Source of the DNA: an uncultured Porphyromonadaceae bacterium | GTDB lineage: Bacteria; Bacteroidota; Bacteroidia; Bacteroidales; Muribaculaceae | Assembly: GCA_947643165.1 (NCBI GenBank) | Contig: CANRVB010000006.1 | Coordinates: 1 to 64,000 of the forward strand | Length of the DNA stretch: 64,000 bases | Direction of reading: 5' to 3' | In this document: positions 25,355 to 33,138 of the stretch, piece after piece | Position numbering within the stretch: position 1 is the first letter of the stretch | How the letters are laid out: the number at the start of each line of letters is the position of its first letter | The notes under the pieces: generated by a model | Seen by the model: the letters and a program-made list of their open reading frames with translations, nothing else | Told to the model about the DNA's origin: nothing | The model's database searches: none | Translations under genes and position numbers: made by a program

Positions 25355-25602
25355 AAGGCCTCACCTCCTTCCTTGATAGCGCGGGCGCCCCATACGATAG
25401 CCCACGGCATGAGCACTGCCGCCATCAGGCCGATGGTCGGCTCCGACACGCCTGCGGCCTGGCCGAAAAATATGCCTATGGCCACGGCTATCAGCATAGC
25501 CATTGAGAACTGGCGGCCAAACATGGCTGCTGTTATCCTGCTCAGGATCCCGGCATTTGTCCTGCGGCTCCGGGTTGCCGCGATTGTCAATGAATTGTTC
25601 AT
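25351..25602 (-). CDS. Small membrane protein behind structured element 3
   Basis: An 83-residue protein, start MNNSLTIAATRSRR (25,602) chosen because it lies 2 nt after segment c of element 3, the same arrangement as in elements 1 and 2; an upstream ATG at 25,620 would sit inside the helix. Two hydrophobic segments (MAMLIAVAIGIFFGQAAG; IGLMAAVLMPWAIVWGA) suggest two membrane passes. Function unknown; superinfection exclusion is a possibility for phage membrane proteins of this size. Confidence 0.5.
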   Translation of the reverse strand: MNNSLTIAATRSRRTNAGILSRITAAMFGRQFSMAMLIAVAIGIFFGQAAGVSEPTIGLMAAVLMPWAIVWGARAIKEGGEAL

Positions 25603-25834
25603 TGGTTGATGAGTTAGCAAGGTAGACAGAAAAAACGGCTACCGATCCGTTGCTAACTCATCAACGCAGTTCCGGGGAACGCATAATGACGGATGGTAGC
25701 CGCAATGGGCTATATAAAGTCAGGGCATAAAAAAAGCCCGTCAAAGTATGTCGAGCAGTAACCGCGCCCGCCGGGACAACATTACGTTGACAAGTTAGCA
25801 CTGCAAAGGTACTCCAAATTTTAGAACCTGCAAA
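25600..25834 (-). ncRNA. Structured leader RNA element 3
   Basis: Minus strand. Promoter TTTG (25,831-25,834), 19 bases, TACCTTTG (25,804-25,811). Segment a 25,786-25,800 pairs with b 25,651-25,665 over 15 bp with two G-U wobbles; b pairs perfectly over 16 bp with c 25,605-25,620. Second stem 25,690-25,702 with 25,636-25,649. The helix sequences differ from elements 1 and 2 but all pairings are kept. The T run between the GGTAG and CTACC arms is one base longer than in element 1, so no reading frame is conserved. Confidence 0.7.
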
Positions 25835-25851
25835 TATTTTCGGATGATTTT

Positions 25852-26523
25852 TTATTCAAAAAGCAACTGCTCGAGCTTCTCCTTCACACACTCCGGAGTT
25901 GCCTGGCACCAATAAGGCTCGAGGCTATCCGACTTGACTATGTAGCTGCCGGCCGGCGTAACCATGGCCACATTGCCGTTAAGCACCTCGTCGAGCGGGA
26001 ATATATACAGGCGATAAGGATCTGTCGGTATGCCCGCTTCGCCCAGCATGACGAACACCGGCAGCCCGGTGTTTCGCTCCACCTCCCGGTAACGTTCCGC
26101 CTGGGCCTTGCGGATCACAAGATTGTTGGCCACGCTGCGATACTTGCACTCTATCCAGTAGTTCACCTTGACACGCCCCTTGCGGTGTACCACCTCAAGA
26201 TCCGGCATAAGCGAGCGCTCATCGAGCGATTGCGACATACCCATCTTATTGTCAGCACTGCGTGAGCCAACCGTCAGCCCTTCTGCCGCGCACAGCAGAT
26301 CTATGGCCACGTTCTCAAACTCTATGCCCTTGATCAGGTTGGCGCTCACCTTCACAGCCTTTGTCTCGACCAGTGCCGACAGCCGGCGCAGTTCCGCCAG
26401 ATAGTCCTCACATTCTATGTGGGCCTGATCGGCATATTCGCGGATCACGGCCTCTTCCTCCTCCGACAGAAGGCCGTCGGCTATGGCCACTTGCCCCAGC
26501 CATTTCAACGTATTGTAATCCAT
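25852..26523 (-). CDS. TerB-like/PD-(D/E)XK nuclease-like accessory protein
   Basis: A 223-residue protein starting at MDYNTLKWLGQVAIA (26,523); the first in-frame ATG at 26,553 overlaps the -7 box. The N-terminal 50 residues resemble TerB-like helical bundles (LGQVAIADGLLSEEEEAVI). The rest fits a PD-(D/E)XK nuclease: GIEFENVAIDLLCA, then MPDLEVVHRKGRVKVNYWIECKYRS, where Asp and the E-x-K pair are the candidate metal ligands. It neighbours ardA, so a role in phage-host or phage-phage conflict is plausible. No experimental basis is visible. Confidence 0.5.
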   Translation of the reverse strand: MDYNTLKWLGQVAIADGLLSEEEEAVIREYADQAHIECEDYLAELRRLSALVETKAVKVSANLIKGIEFENVAIDLLCAAEGLTVGSRSADNKMGMSQSLDERSLMPDLEVVHRKGRVKVNYWIECKYRSVANNLVIRKAQAERYREVERNTGLPVFVMLGEAGIPTDPYRLYIFPLDEVLNGNVAMVTPAGSYIVKSDSLEPYWCQATPECVKEKLEQLLFE

Positions 26524-26550
26524 ATAATCATATATCATTGATTTGATATA

Positions 26551-26558
26551 CAAATATA
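26551..26558 (-). promoter_or_regulatory. Candidate -7 promoter box
   Basis: TATATTTG on the minus strand, about 28 bases before the start of the nuclease-like gene, without a good -33 TTTG. Downstream of the ardA terminator-like hairpin, so the gene probably has its own promoter. Confidence 0.4.
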
Positions 26559-26573
26559 GTCAAAATAAATGAG

Positions 26574-26598
26574 TCGGGCCCGCTTTTGGCGGACCCGA
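26574..26598 (-). terminator. Terminator-like hairpin after ardA
   Basis: TCGGGTCCGC and GCGGGCCCGA arms (one G-U) around a 5-nt loop, followed on the minus strand by an A/T-rich stretch (CTCATTTATTTTG). Confidence 0.55.
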
Positions 26599-26609
26599 TA
26601 CCGGATTTA

Positions 26610-27209
26610 TCAATAGTTGCTGAACACATATCCACCGCAGAATGTATAGTCGCACATGAACAGATCGCGGGCAAAAGCCGAGTAGTCGAAGTAGCAAGCG
26701 AGATTGCCCATCTTCTCCAGATCGTAGCACTGGTCAACAATTTCCCGGGCATAGTCCTCTTCGCTGTCATAAGCGCCCTGATATCGATCTTCAAAATCCT
26801 CCAGCTCGAAACCGCAGTCAATATATTCTGTGACAGCCTCACGTGAGTAGCGTTCGCAGAGGTCAGCGTAGGCCTGGATCTTATCGAAGGTCTCGCGGTC
26901 CATGCACGACTCCGAGTAATATTCGCGGGGGAAATACTCGAAGTCCTGGAACATCAGCTCCGGATCCGACTCGTCGCTGTGGACAGCCTTGCAGAAGTCG
27001 ATGAAGTCATCGTAGTCGGCGAAGGTAGTCAGGTCGATCCAAAGGCCGTTGATCGAACCGTTGTTAGTCCCGCAGTATACAGCCGGATTTTCGTTATTGT
27101 AGTCCGCTTCGTGGATCTTGATGGCGTCGAGCAGAGAGTCAACTGTGTAAGAAAGCTCGTTGAGACGGTTGATTGAAGTAGCTGTGATTGAAGTTTCCAA
27201 GGTCTGCAT
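26610..27209 (-). CDS. ardA: ArdA-family anti-restriction protein
   Basis: A 199-residue acidic DNA-mimic protein that protects incoming DNA from type I restriction. The start MQTLETSITATSINRL (27,209) is chosen over an upstream ATG because the upstream residues are basic and unlike the family. The body is very acidic (DFIDFCKAVHSDESDPELMFQDFE) and the C-terminus has the family ending YFDYSAFARDLF ... GGYVFSNY. ArdA is frequent on mobile elements. It is likely expressed early or in the lysogen; a 1.3 kb leader region precedes it. Confidence 0.85.
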   Translation of the reverse strand: MQTLETSITATSINRLNELSYTVDSLLDAIKIHEADYNNENPAVYCGTNNGSINGLWIDLTTFADYDDFIDFCKAVHSDESDPELMFQDFEYFPREYYSESCMDRETFDKIQAYADLCERYSREAVTEYIDCGFELEDFEDRYQGAYDSEEDYAREIVDQCYDLEKMGNLACYFDYSAFARDLFMCDYTFCGGYVFSNY

Positions 27210-27380
27210 AGTAGTAAAGTTTAGTGGGTTAAGATTTGATTGTGTAAAGAGATTGTCCCTTTTACACTGCCCGAAAAGTGCCGGCATGAGGCGAAAGCAA
27301 GGGTAGACGCAAAATTTACTACCCGCAGGGTGGAGAAATTTTGAGGCTATTCACATAGCCCTTGAGTGCCGTTGACGGCT

Positions 27381-27653
27381 CTAACTTTGCGGCGTAAAAG
27401 AGACATTCGGCATAATCATATCGGCCACTGAACCGGCTATGCAGACAGGAAACGCACACAGCAGCCATATCTCCGCCATGAGCGCCGACAGTTGACACTT
27501 GCCGCCATTCCACGTGCGTACTACTCTATCCGGCTTATCGCGGCATACCACATAACAGCGGGAGCAACGGGCTCGACCGCCGATCTGCCGACAAGACTCA
27601 TCGCCCGCAAGGCCACAGCACCTTATCCGGCAGTCCTGGACAAGAGTTCCCAC
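27381..27653 (-). CDS. Weak candidate: small Cys-rich protein, GTG start
   Basis: A 90-codon frame with a cysteine cluster (CRIRCCGLAG ... CRQIGGRARCSRCYVVCRDK) that could bind zinc, followed by a hydrophobic stretch (ALMAEIWLLCAFPVCIAG). There is no ATG start or Shine-Dalgarno, and the complementary strand is also partly open, so it may not be a gene. Confidence 0.25.
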   Translation of the reverse strand: MGTLVQDCRIRCCGLAGDESCRQIGGRARCSRCYVVCRDKPDRVVRTWNGGKCQLSALMAEIWLLCAFPVCIAGSVADMIMPNVSFTPQS

Positions 27654-28220
27654 AAATATCCGGGGTCGCGCCGCGCAACCTGAGTCCGGCCTACCACTCT
27701 GCTGCTACTACGGCTGTCAGCCATGTTGACGGTTTCTCCGATTTTACACGATATCAGGCCAACCGAAGAGACTGCCCGGAGCATATAGACAGTGCGATCC
27801 GGTGACGATGGCCGCTGCTACCGGCTACGCCTTGACCGCTCCTTATACCGACTATACTACGGCGGATCTGCAGCAACAGCCTTTCCGGTATCGGGTTCGC
27901 CAAAAACGGGCCCGACGCCAGAGTCGCGGGGGAGGTCCGGAGGGGGTGGAGCCAAAAAGCAGAACCCCCTCCGGCGTCACGCCGAATGGGGCCCTATGAT
28001 AGCTTCGATAAAATGAAATATACAGTACAGACTTATCTTATCCAAGAACCATCTACATACTAACCCTAAGTAATCTTTATGACTTACCTTAAAACCTAAT
28101 CGTACTTATGCAAATAGAATAGTAACTTATATCCGTGTACAAAATTAATAAAATCAATCGAATACAGCAACACAATCAACTATTTTCATTTGATTTTGCC
28201 TCTGTGGGCTTGTCCCCTTA

Positions 28221-28285
28221 CCTCCCGGAGGCTTAAAGGCTCACGGTCAGGACTATCACCTGTCCGGGATTAAGCCTCCGGGAGG
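28221..28285. other. Long perfect inverted repeat downstream of terminase
   Basis: Arms CCTCCCGGAGGCTTAA (28,221-28,236) and TTAAGCCTCCGGGAGG (28,270-28,285), 16 bp without mismatch, loop 33 nt. On plus, GATTTTTCTG follows, resembling an intrinsic terminator; on minus the flank is not T-rich. Could end a plus-strand transcript or be a structural RNA. Confidence 0.6.
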
Positions 28286-28570
28286 GATTTTTCTGATTCT
28301 CCCGCCAATCAGAAACGGCAACGGCTGACTGTCAGCCAGTTGCCCGATCGTTGCGCCGCTTTTCAAGCGGCTATGACCGACGGCAGCCCCCACCGCCCTA
28401 CGCAAAAATGAGCTAATTCGCTGATTTTTAGCGGAATATGCAGAACACTATAAACAACTGATAATCAACCAATTAGCAAATCTTCGCAACAGATTTTAAT
28501 AAATCATAGCAATCTGATTATCAATGCGTTACAAATGGCGATTTTGGCGAAAAATAGTACAAAAAACAGC

Positions 28571-28602
28571 GTTCGCCAGGGCGATTTTACACCCTGGCGA
28601 AC
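28571..28602 (-). terminator. Intrinsic terminator after the terminase gene
   Basis: GTTCGCCAGGG and CCCTGGCGAAC arms (11 bp, 10-nt loop) with GCTGTTTTTTG following on the minus strand, 26 bases past the terminase stop. Confidence 0.85.
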
Positions 28603-28627
28603 GGCGAAAACGGCGAAAAGCGCACGG

Positions 28628-30256
28628 TCAAAAAGCCGACGTGACGCTGACCATCGTATTAGAACGCGGCTGCGATTCGCAACCTATACATAGAGTGTCA
28701 AAAGCGTCCGAACCGTCGGTACGGTTCTCCAGACGGTTCTCCTCGCTCTCGGCCAACTTCTCGCCGCGTTTGTCCTTGCCACCGTTGTAGATACCCGCTG
28801 TCTGTATCGACAGCAGCAGATCCTCGTTGTTCTCCCGGTTGATCATAGGCTTGAGCTTTGCCTGCCCTGCGAACATACGGTTGATCAGCAGATGTTTCAT
28901 GATCTGCTTCATCGGATTGCCGAGATCCACCTCAGTCACAAACCAACCATGAAAGCGGAACGCATTGGTGATCACGGTCTGAAACGTCACACCGTCGACA
29001 GCATAGCTACCCTGCTTGGCTGTCGCGTCAAAATAGAATATAACCCTCCGGTTGTGGTGGAAACGGTAGTACTTGCAGAAATCATCTACAAGTTCCTTCA
29101 GCTTGCGCTCATACTTGACAAAGAACGACTTCAGGACCAGCAGACGGTTGCCACGCGGTTGCCCGCATACAAGCCAGTTGATATTGGCATTGTAGTCGAA
29201 AGCGATACACAGTGGCAGGCCAGGATCGACATCCGAGTCCATGAGGCTGCACGGCTCCTTGAGCTTGTCGAAGTCATACTCAAGAGAATCGAGATGGCTG
29301 AAGTTGGTAGCGCTGTACTTGTGGGCCTCGGTCATCGACGAATAGAAGCCATCGCGGGCTATACCAATGCGCTTGCACAGTACAGAAGTCTGAAACGTCA
29401 ACGGAGGCAAGTCACGCTTAAGCTGCCGGATGAACGGCTCGCCGAGTACCTGAAGATTGTCGATCGTCGACACCTCCCGGTAGTCAACGGCTATCGAGCG
29501 GAGGCGGCACATGTCGCGGTGAAGCGATCTGAGCTGCCCCTTCAGATAGTCGGGAACAACCACTCCATGCTTCCTCAGCTCCTGAATACGACGCTCAATA
29601 TGGTTGATTTCAGCCATAAGCGCCCGGATAATGTCGATAACTTCCGGATCGCATTTCTTGTCGTAGTCCAGGAACCATGATCCCTTCTTCGTCACCGGCA
29701 TGTCTGAGCTGATCAGCATGGAGTGATGATAGAAATGCTTGCCGAAATACATCCTGTTGCCGCGGTTAGCCGGGAGCGTCTCGTCTTTGAACTGCTCGAA
29801 GTCGATGAACTTAGCTTCGTCGACATCGAGAGCGTCATACGACTGCGAGTTGGAGGTTCCGGAGCGATCCTGACTGATTATGTAGCCTACGCTGCCATTG
29901 CAGAACGACAGCACATTCTCGTAGTTTTGGACAGGGAAAATCGGTTCCTTCCATCCCCAGGCCTTCGGAGGCTTTATACCGATAGCCCAGAACACATTGC
30001 GCTTCAACCCCCAGTTCTCCCAATGAACAAGCATCGACGGCAATGTGTTGGTCAGAGCGCGTTTGATATTGGCCGATACAAAACCGGTGATCGAGCCCGG
30101 CATGCGTGTGAAATTTCGGTAGTTCCAGAGCGCATGCACCATGCCTTTGCCGAACGCGCGTCCGGCCACAAGCACAGTGTCCTTCGCCTGGACGACCGTC
30201 ATCAGATCGCGCTGCACATCGTTAAGATATACCGGCTTGATTTTCGGAGCTTCCAT
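28628..30256 (-). CDS. Phage terminase large subunit
   Basis: A 542-residue DNA-packaging motor: ATPase plus headful/cos nuclease. The N-terminal Walker A is VLVAGRAFGKGM (residues about 29-40), an R-x-x-G-K-G variant. The C-terminal nuclease region has CIAFDYNANINWLVCG (about 350) and IFYFDATAKQGSYA (about 407), whose Asp residues are candidates for the RNase H-like metal site. Its start overlaps the upstream small protein by 35 bases. An intrinsic terminator follows, which separates packaging genes from the accessory and portal genes. Confidence 0.88.
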   Translation of the reverse strand: MEAPKIKPVYLNDVQRDLMTVVQAKDTVLVAGRAFGKGMVHALWNYRNFTRMPGSITGFVSANIKRALTNTLPSMLVHWENWGLKRNVFWAIGIKPPKAWGWKEPIFPVQNYENVLSFCNGSVGYIISQDRSGTSNSQSYDALDVDEAKFIDFEQFKDETLPANRGNRMYFGKHFYHHSMLISSDMPVTKKGSWFLDYDKKCDPEVIDIIRALMAEINHIERRIQELRKHGVVVPDYLKGQLRSLHRDMCRLRSIAVDYREVSTIDNLQVLGEPFIRQLKRDLPPLTFQTSVLCKRIGIARDGFYSSMTEAHKYSATNFSHLDSLEYDFDKLKEPCSLMDSDVDPGLPLCIAFDYNANINWLVCGQPRGNRLLVLKSFFVKYERKLKELVDDFCKYYRFHHNRRVIFYFDATAKQGSYAVDGVTFQTVITNAFRFHGWFVTEVDLGNPMKQIMKHLLINRMFAGQAKLKPMINRENNEDLLLSIQTAGIYNGGKDKRGEKLAESEENRLENRTDGSDAFDTLCIGCESQPRSNTMVSVTSAF

Positions 30257-30863
30257 AGTCAGGTCTTACAGGTTTGAAAATATCCTCCAGTTCGGCGTCG
30301 ATCTCCTCATAATCCACCTCTTCGGTAGCTTCAGACCAGTATTTATCCTTGAGCGACTTCATCTTCTCCCGGACGTTAGGCATACGCTTGAGACCGATCA
30401 CCTCCGGATCGTCGGTGAACTTGAGCGTGACGCGGACGATCTTGTCAATAACATTGGCCCGGTCATCCTCCTTGTCGAGAGCGTAGTACTTGGCGAGCTT
30501 GTCGGCTGCAGCCACCATGACACGGGTGTTGTTGGCGATGTCGGCCTTCTCATAAGCCCGGGTGAGCATCTGAGTCACCCTGTAGCGCATGTAGTCCTTG
30601 GTAACTTTCTGAAGATCGCCCAGCAGTGTCTTGATCAGCTTGAGATCTTCACGCGCCACAGTATCGCCCAGGCCGTAGCGGGTTTTGAGTTCGGCCACGA
30701 TATCCCGGTCTTTTTTCTGCGGATATGAGAGCCAGTAATTGTAGATATCGCGTAGCCTGACAAGATGACGGATGGTAGCTTCCGGAAGTCCGGAGGCCAC
30801 CATCTTGTCCTGATCGGCGAACAGATAAGTCTCGGCTACATCGAGAATCGCGGGTAATGGCAT
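30222..30863 (-). CDS. Packaging-associated protein, possible terminase partner
   Basis: A 213-residue, mostly helical protein; start MPLPAILDVAETYLFAD (30,863) lies 10 bases after the preceding stop, while a longer frame has no support. Residues 40-130 are charged helices (EDLKLIKTLLGDLQKVTKDY). It ends in acidic residues. The overlap with the terminase start suggests a packaging accessory or second small-subunit-like protein. No helix-turn-helix was clear. Confidence 0.45.
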   Translation of the reverse strand: MPLPAILDVAETYLFADQDKMVASGLPEATIRHLVRLRDIYNYWLSYPQKKDRDIVAELKTRYGLGDTVAREDLKLIKTLLGDLQKVTKDYMRYRVTQMLTRAYEKADIANNTRVMVAAADKLAKYYALDKEDDRANVIDKIVRVTLKFTDDPEVIGLKRMPNVREKMKSLKDKYWSEATEEVDYEEIDAELEDIFKPVRPDYGSSENQAGIS

Positions 30864-30873
30864 GGCAAAACAA

Positions 30874-31197
30874 TTAAAAATCCTCGTCGGCCGACATGTC
30901 GCGCAGATAGGATCCTGTGAGCTGCACAGCCAGCGGCGAACCGACGCGGGCAAACTCCAGTTCCTGACGCCGCAGCATGTGGGCTGTCTCCGCTTTAGCC
31001 TTCAGATAAGCTCTGCGTACCGGCGAGTGCTTATCGCCCAGCTCCTGGTTGAGCTGATCGATGTCAAGATCGAGTATCGCGGCAATCTCGGTCGGCGGCG
31101 TCAGGTCAGCTGCCAGTTCCGCTATCCTGTCGGTCAGTTCCTGAGTGAATGAGAGAATCAAGAGGTAAAGATTTTTCGGCCATGGCGTCAAAGCCAA
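30874..31197 (-). CDS. Terminase small-subunit-like protein
   Basis: A 107-residue protein. The segment LTPPTEIAAILDLDIDQLNQEL is a helix-turn-helix-like pattern, and VRRAYLKAKAETAHMLRRQELEFARVGSPLAVQLTGSYLRDM resembles the helical body of small terminase subunits of Bacteroidetes phages. It overlaps the upstream PLD-like gene by 92 bases if the first ATG is used; a TTG start near 31,158 is possible. Confidence 0.5.
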   Translation of the reverse strand: MALTPWPKNLYLLILSFTQELTDRIAELAADLTPPTEIAAILDLDIDQLNQELGDKHSPVRRAYLKAKAETAHMLRRQELEFARVGSPLAVQLTGSYLRDMSADEDF

Positions 31198-31633
31198 GCC
31201 GCAGTTGATAGAATGTCGATAAATCGTTAGTGATCACACCGGCCTCAAAACGATCACCGCGGGTCTGGTTCTGCGACGTAATGACAGCCACCTTATGGCT
31301 GTCGTTCGACAGCAGCACCACCTTGGAGTGGTTCTCGCAGAGATTGACCGCGGAGAATACCGATTTGATCAGGTGATACAGCACCATGGTTTTGCGGGCT
31401 GCCCTCAGGTCACAGAACAGCGTGCTCGAGAGCACCAGGCCGTTGCGCTGCAACCTATGGAGACGTCTGATAAAGTCCTCGCTTGTCGAGAAGGTCGAGA
31501 TCATCAGGTCTGCCGGGCCAATCTGATGAAGAACCCACTCAAGTATCTCTGACAGCTGTATACGATTGGAAAAGTAGGGTACAATCCCATGCTTTTCCAA
31601 AGGTATCAGGTCATCGGTTGCCGGGATCATCAC
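31106..31633 (-). CDS. PLD-like nuclease-fold protein with one HxK motif
   Basis: A 175-residue protein. SEILEWVLHQIGPADLMISTFSTSEDFIRRL is a Rossmann-like start, and NHSKVVLLSNDSHKVAVITSQNQTRGDRFEAG contains H-S-K and the SQN-T spacing of phospholipase D-superfamily proteins. Single-motif members usually dimerise. In the packaging operon; DNA processing is the likely role, but other hydrolases share the fold. Confidence 0.5.
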   Translation of the reverse strand: MMIPATDDLIPLEKHGIVPYFSNRIQLSEILEWVLHQIGPADLMISTFSTSEDFIRRLHRLQRNGLVLSSTLFCDLRAARKTMVLYHLIKSVFSAVNLCENHSKVVLLSNDSHKVAVITSQNQTRGDRFEAGVITNDLSTFYQLRLGFDAMAEKSLPLDSLIHSGTDRQDSGTGS

Positions 31634-32448
31634 TCACCGAAAGAGATACCAAGTGTACGGAGGTCTGTCATCGTGTCGGCGCTGAATGTGCCGCCCGATG
31701 TCAGAACGAAGTCGACCGTTTTCTGCATCTTCATGATCAGCTTCGGTCGTTTCGGGTCTTCATCGGCCAATTCTGAGATCTGCTTACGATACTTCGACAG
31801 GTTCTTACGGGCATTGCCTACTTTAGCGGCGATGTCAACCGTAGTTTCCGGAGCTTCAGGATCCGCGCTCGGTTCAACCGTCGGAGTCCCGGCTGTCGCG
31901 TCAGCGGTGCCGGGCACGTAAGCATCGTATTTCTCAAGATTGGCACGGTAGATCTTATCCAGCTCACCAAGCATTTTGACCTTCTCGTAGCGGTCGCATG
32001 GGCGTTGGTCATACATGTTCTTCAGCTCGTTGAAGAGCTGTATGATCTTGCGTATACGTGGGCCGTTATCATCCCATAGAGCTTGTATCTCCGGAGGCAA
32101 CTGGTCGTGATCGGCGCGGCGGCCTGCGGCTTCAGCCTCAGTGATCTCGTCGTCAGTCGATATAACGGTCTTGCCGACTGTCTCAGCCGCTTTTGGCATA
32201 ACTTCGTTCTCAAGACGCACTACATCGGCCATCGTCATGTGATCGAGCCGGATCTTGAGATACTTCCGGAGCTCATAAGTCATTTTAGCCGCGAATTTCG
32301 CCGGCGCCCTCATTACTGAATTATATAGAGCGTGATTGTTGGTGAGCTGTAGCAGCATGGTTGCTCCGGCGTCAATATCACGCTCCTTTTCCGGGGTGTT
32401 CAGCCATTCCTGAATCCTGCCCGTAAGTTTTGGATCTATCTTCTTCAT
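31630..32448 (-). CDS. Phage morphogenesis protein, unknown function
   Basis: A 272-residue charged protein starting at MKKIDPKLTGRIQEWL (32,448). It is helical with a Pro/Ala/Glu-rich linker (TADATAGTPTVEPSADPEAP). The start codon sits 4 bases after the U run of a terminator-like hairpin. Possibly assembly related; I do not recognise the family. Confidence 0.45.
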   Translation of the reverse strand: MKKIDPKLTGRIQEWLNTPEKERDIDAGATMLLQLTNNHALYNSVMRAPAKFAAKMTYELRKYLKIRLDHMTMADVVRLENEVMPKAAETVGKTVISTDDEITEAEAAGRRADHDQLPPEIQALWDDNGPRIRKIIQLFNELKNMYDQRPCDRYEKVKMLGELDKIYRANLEKYDAYVPGTADATAGTPTVEPSADPEAPETTVDIAAKVGNARKNLSKYRKQISELADEDPKRPKLIMKMQKTVDFVLTSGGTFSADTMTDLRTLGISFGE

Positions 32449-32451
32449 GAT

Positions 32452-32494
32452 AAAAAAAAGGCGCAACGCGCAAGCTCTTCGCTGCGGTTGCGCC
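32452..32494 (-). terminator. Intrinsic terminator/attenuator after the tail-tube candidate
   Basis: GGCGCAAC (32,487-32,494, minus) pairs with GTTGCGCC (32,460-32,467), followed by eight U. The next ATG begins 4 bases after the run, so it probably reduces transcription of downstream packaging genes relative to the capsid. Confidence 0.8.
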
Positions 32495-32526
32495 ACTCTA
32501 AATATATTAATTCAACAGGTTGGTGT

Positions 32527-33126
32527 TTACGGTTCTACCGTGACAGCGCCGGTAGAGCAATCGATTGTGCCGTCGGGCGTCACAATCTTGCCCTCGTAGA
32601 AAGGAGCCGGGCAAACGTCGGTACAGCTGATCTCGAGCGTAGTTCCGGAGGAATCGGTGACCGACATACCGGAATCCTGCCCGGGGTTTGTATTCGATTC
32701 GAAAGCTTCAGAGCCGATCACTCGGTATTTGCCATCGCGCTGCTGCACGATATACACAAGATCCTCACTGTTGGCCATACGGCAGAATCCTGTTGCCTCC
32801 TCGTTGGTACCGGCATACTTGATAGTCGATGAATTGAGGAACGTCTTTGAAGGCTTCTCGCCCTGTGATGCTGACGTCAGGTTTGACGCGGTATCCAGTA
32901 GGTCGATCACAATAAAAGTAGCGTCGGCTGCAAGGGTGAAATCACCCTTGTAGACCGCGATCGACTTCATGGTAGCACCCTCGGCTGACGGATCGGCCAG
33001 CGTAGGCCATTTGACGATTGAGTCCTTGGGAACAGCGTAAGCCTTGTTGCGCAGACCCGGGAGAGTTGTCTGCCCCTTGCAATGGGTCAGGCTCTCATAT
33101 ATATTGACAGATGCACACTTTGACAT
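32527..33126 (-). CDS. Virion protein (tail tube or decoration candidate)
   Basis: A 199-residue protein directly after the major capsid gene. Beta-rich with Ser/Thr/Asp-rich strands (TFIVIDLLDTASNLTSASQ; VIGSEAFESNTNPGQDSGMS) and two Cys-containing turns (EISCTDVCPAP). Its place and size fit a decoration or tail-tube protein. Confidence 0.45.
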   Translation of the reverse strand: MSKCASVNIYESLTHCKGQTTLPGLRNKAYAVPKDSIVKWPTLADPSAEGATMKSIAVYKGDFTLAADATFIVIDLLDTASNLTSASQGEKPSKTFLNSSTIKYAGTNEEATGFCRMANSEDLVYIVQQRDGKYRVIGSEAFESNTNPGQDSGMSVTDSSGTTLEISCTDVCPAPFYEGKIVTPDGTIDCSTGAVTVEP

Positions 33127-33138
33127 AACTCAGAGGGT

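Larger units (their letters stand above)
27210..28569. other. 1.3 kb gap between terminase and ardA: hairpins, one weak ORF
   Basis: Few convincing genes. From right to left: a terminator (28,571-28,602); nested hairpins at 28,317-28,345 (GGCAAC/GTTGCC with GCTGAC/GTCAGC) and 28,355-28,371 (GCCGCTT/AAGCGGC); a 16-bp perfect inverted repeat (28,221-28,285); an AT-rich block (28,010-28,200) with a possible minus promoter (TAATTTTG at 28,140-28,147); a weak Cys-rich frame (27,381-27,653); and a GGGTAG/CTACCC hairpin (27,301-27,324) recalling the core of elements 1-3. Confidence 0.5.

Noticed and set aside
27492-27683. 63-codon plus-strand frame downstream of a TAACTTTG box (27,382-27,389)
   Set aside because: No Shine-Dalgarno, no recognisable domain, opposite strand also open; the box has no proper -33 partner.
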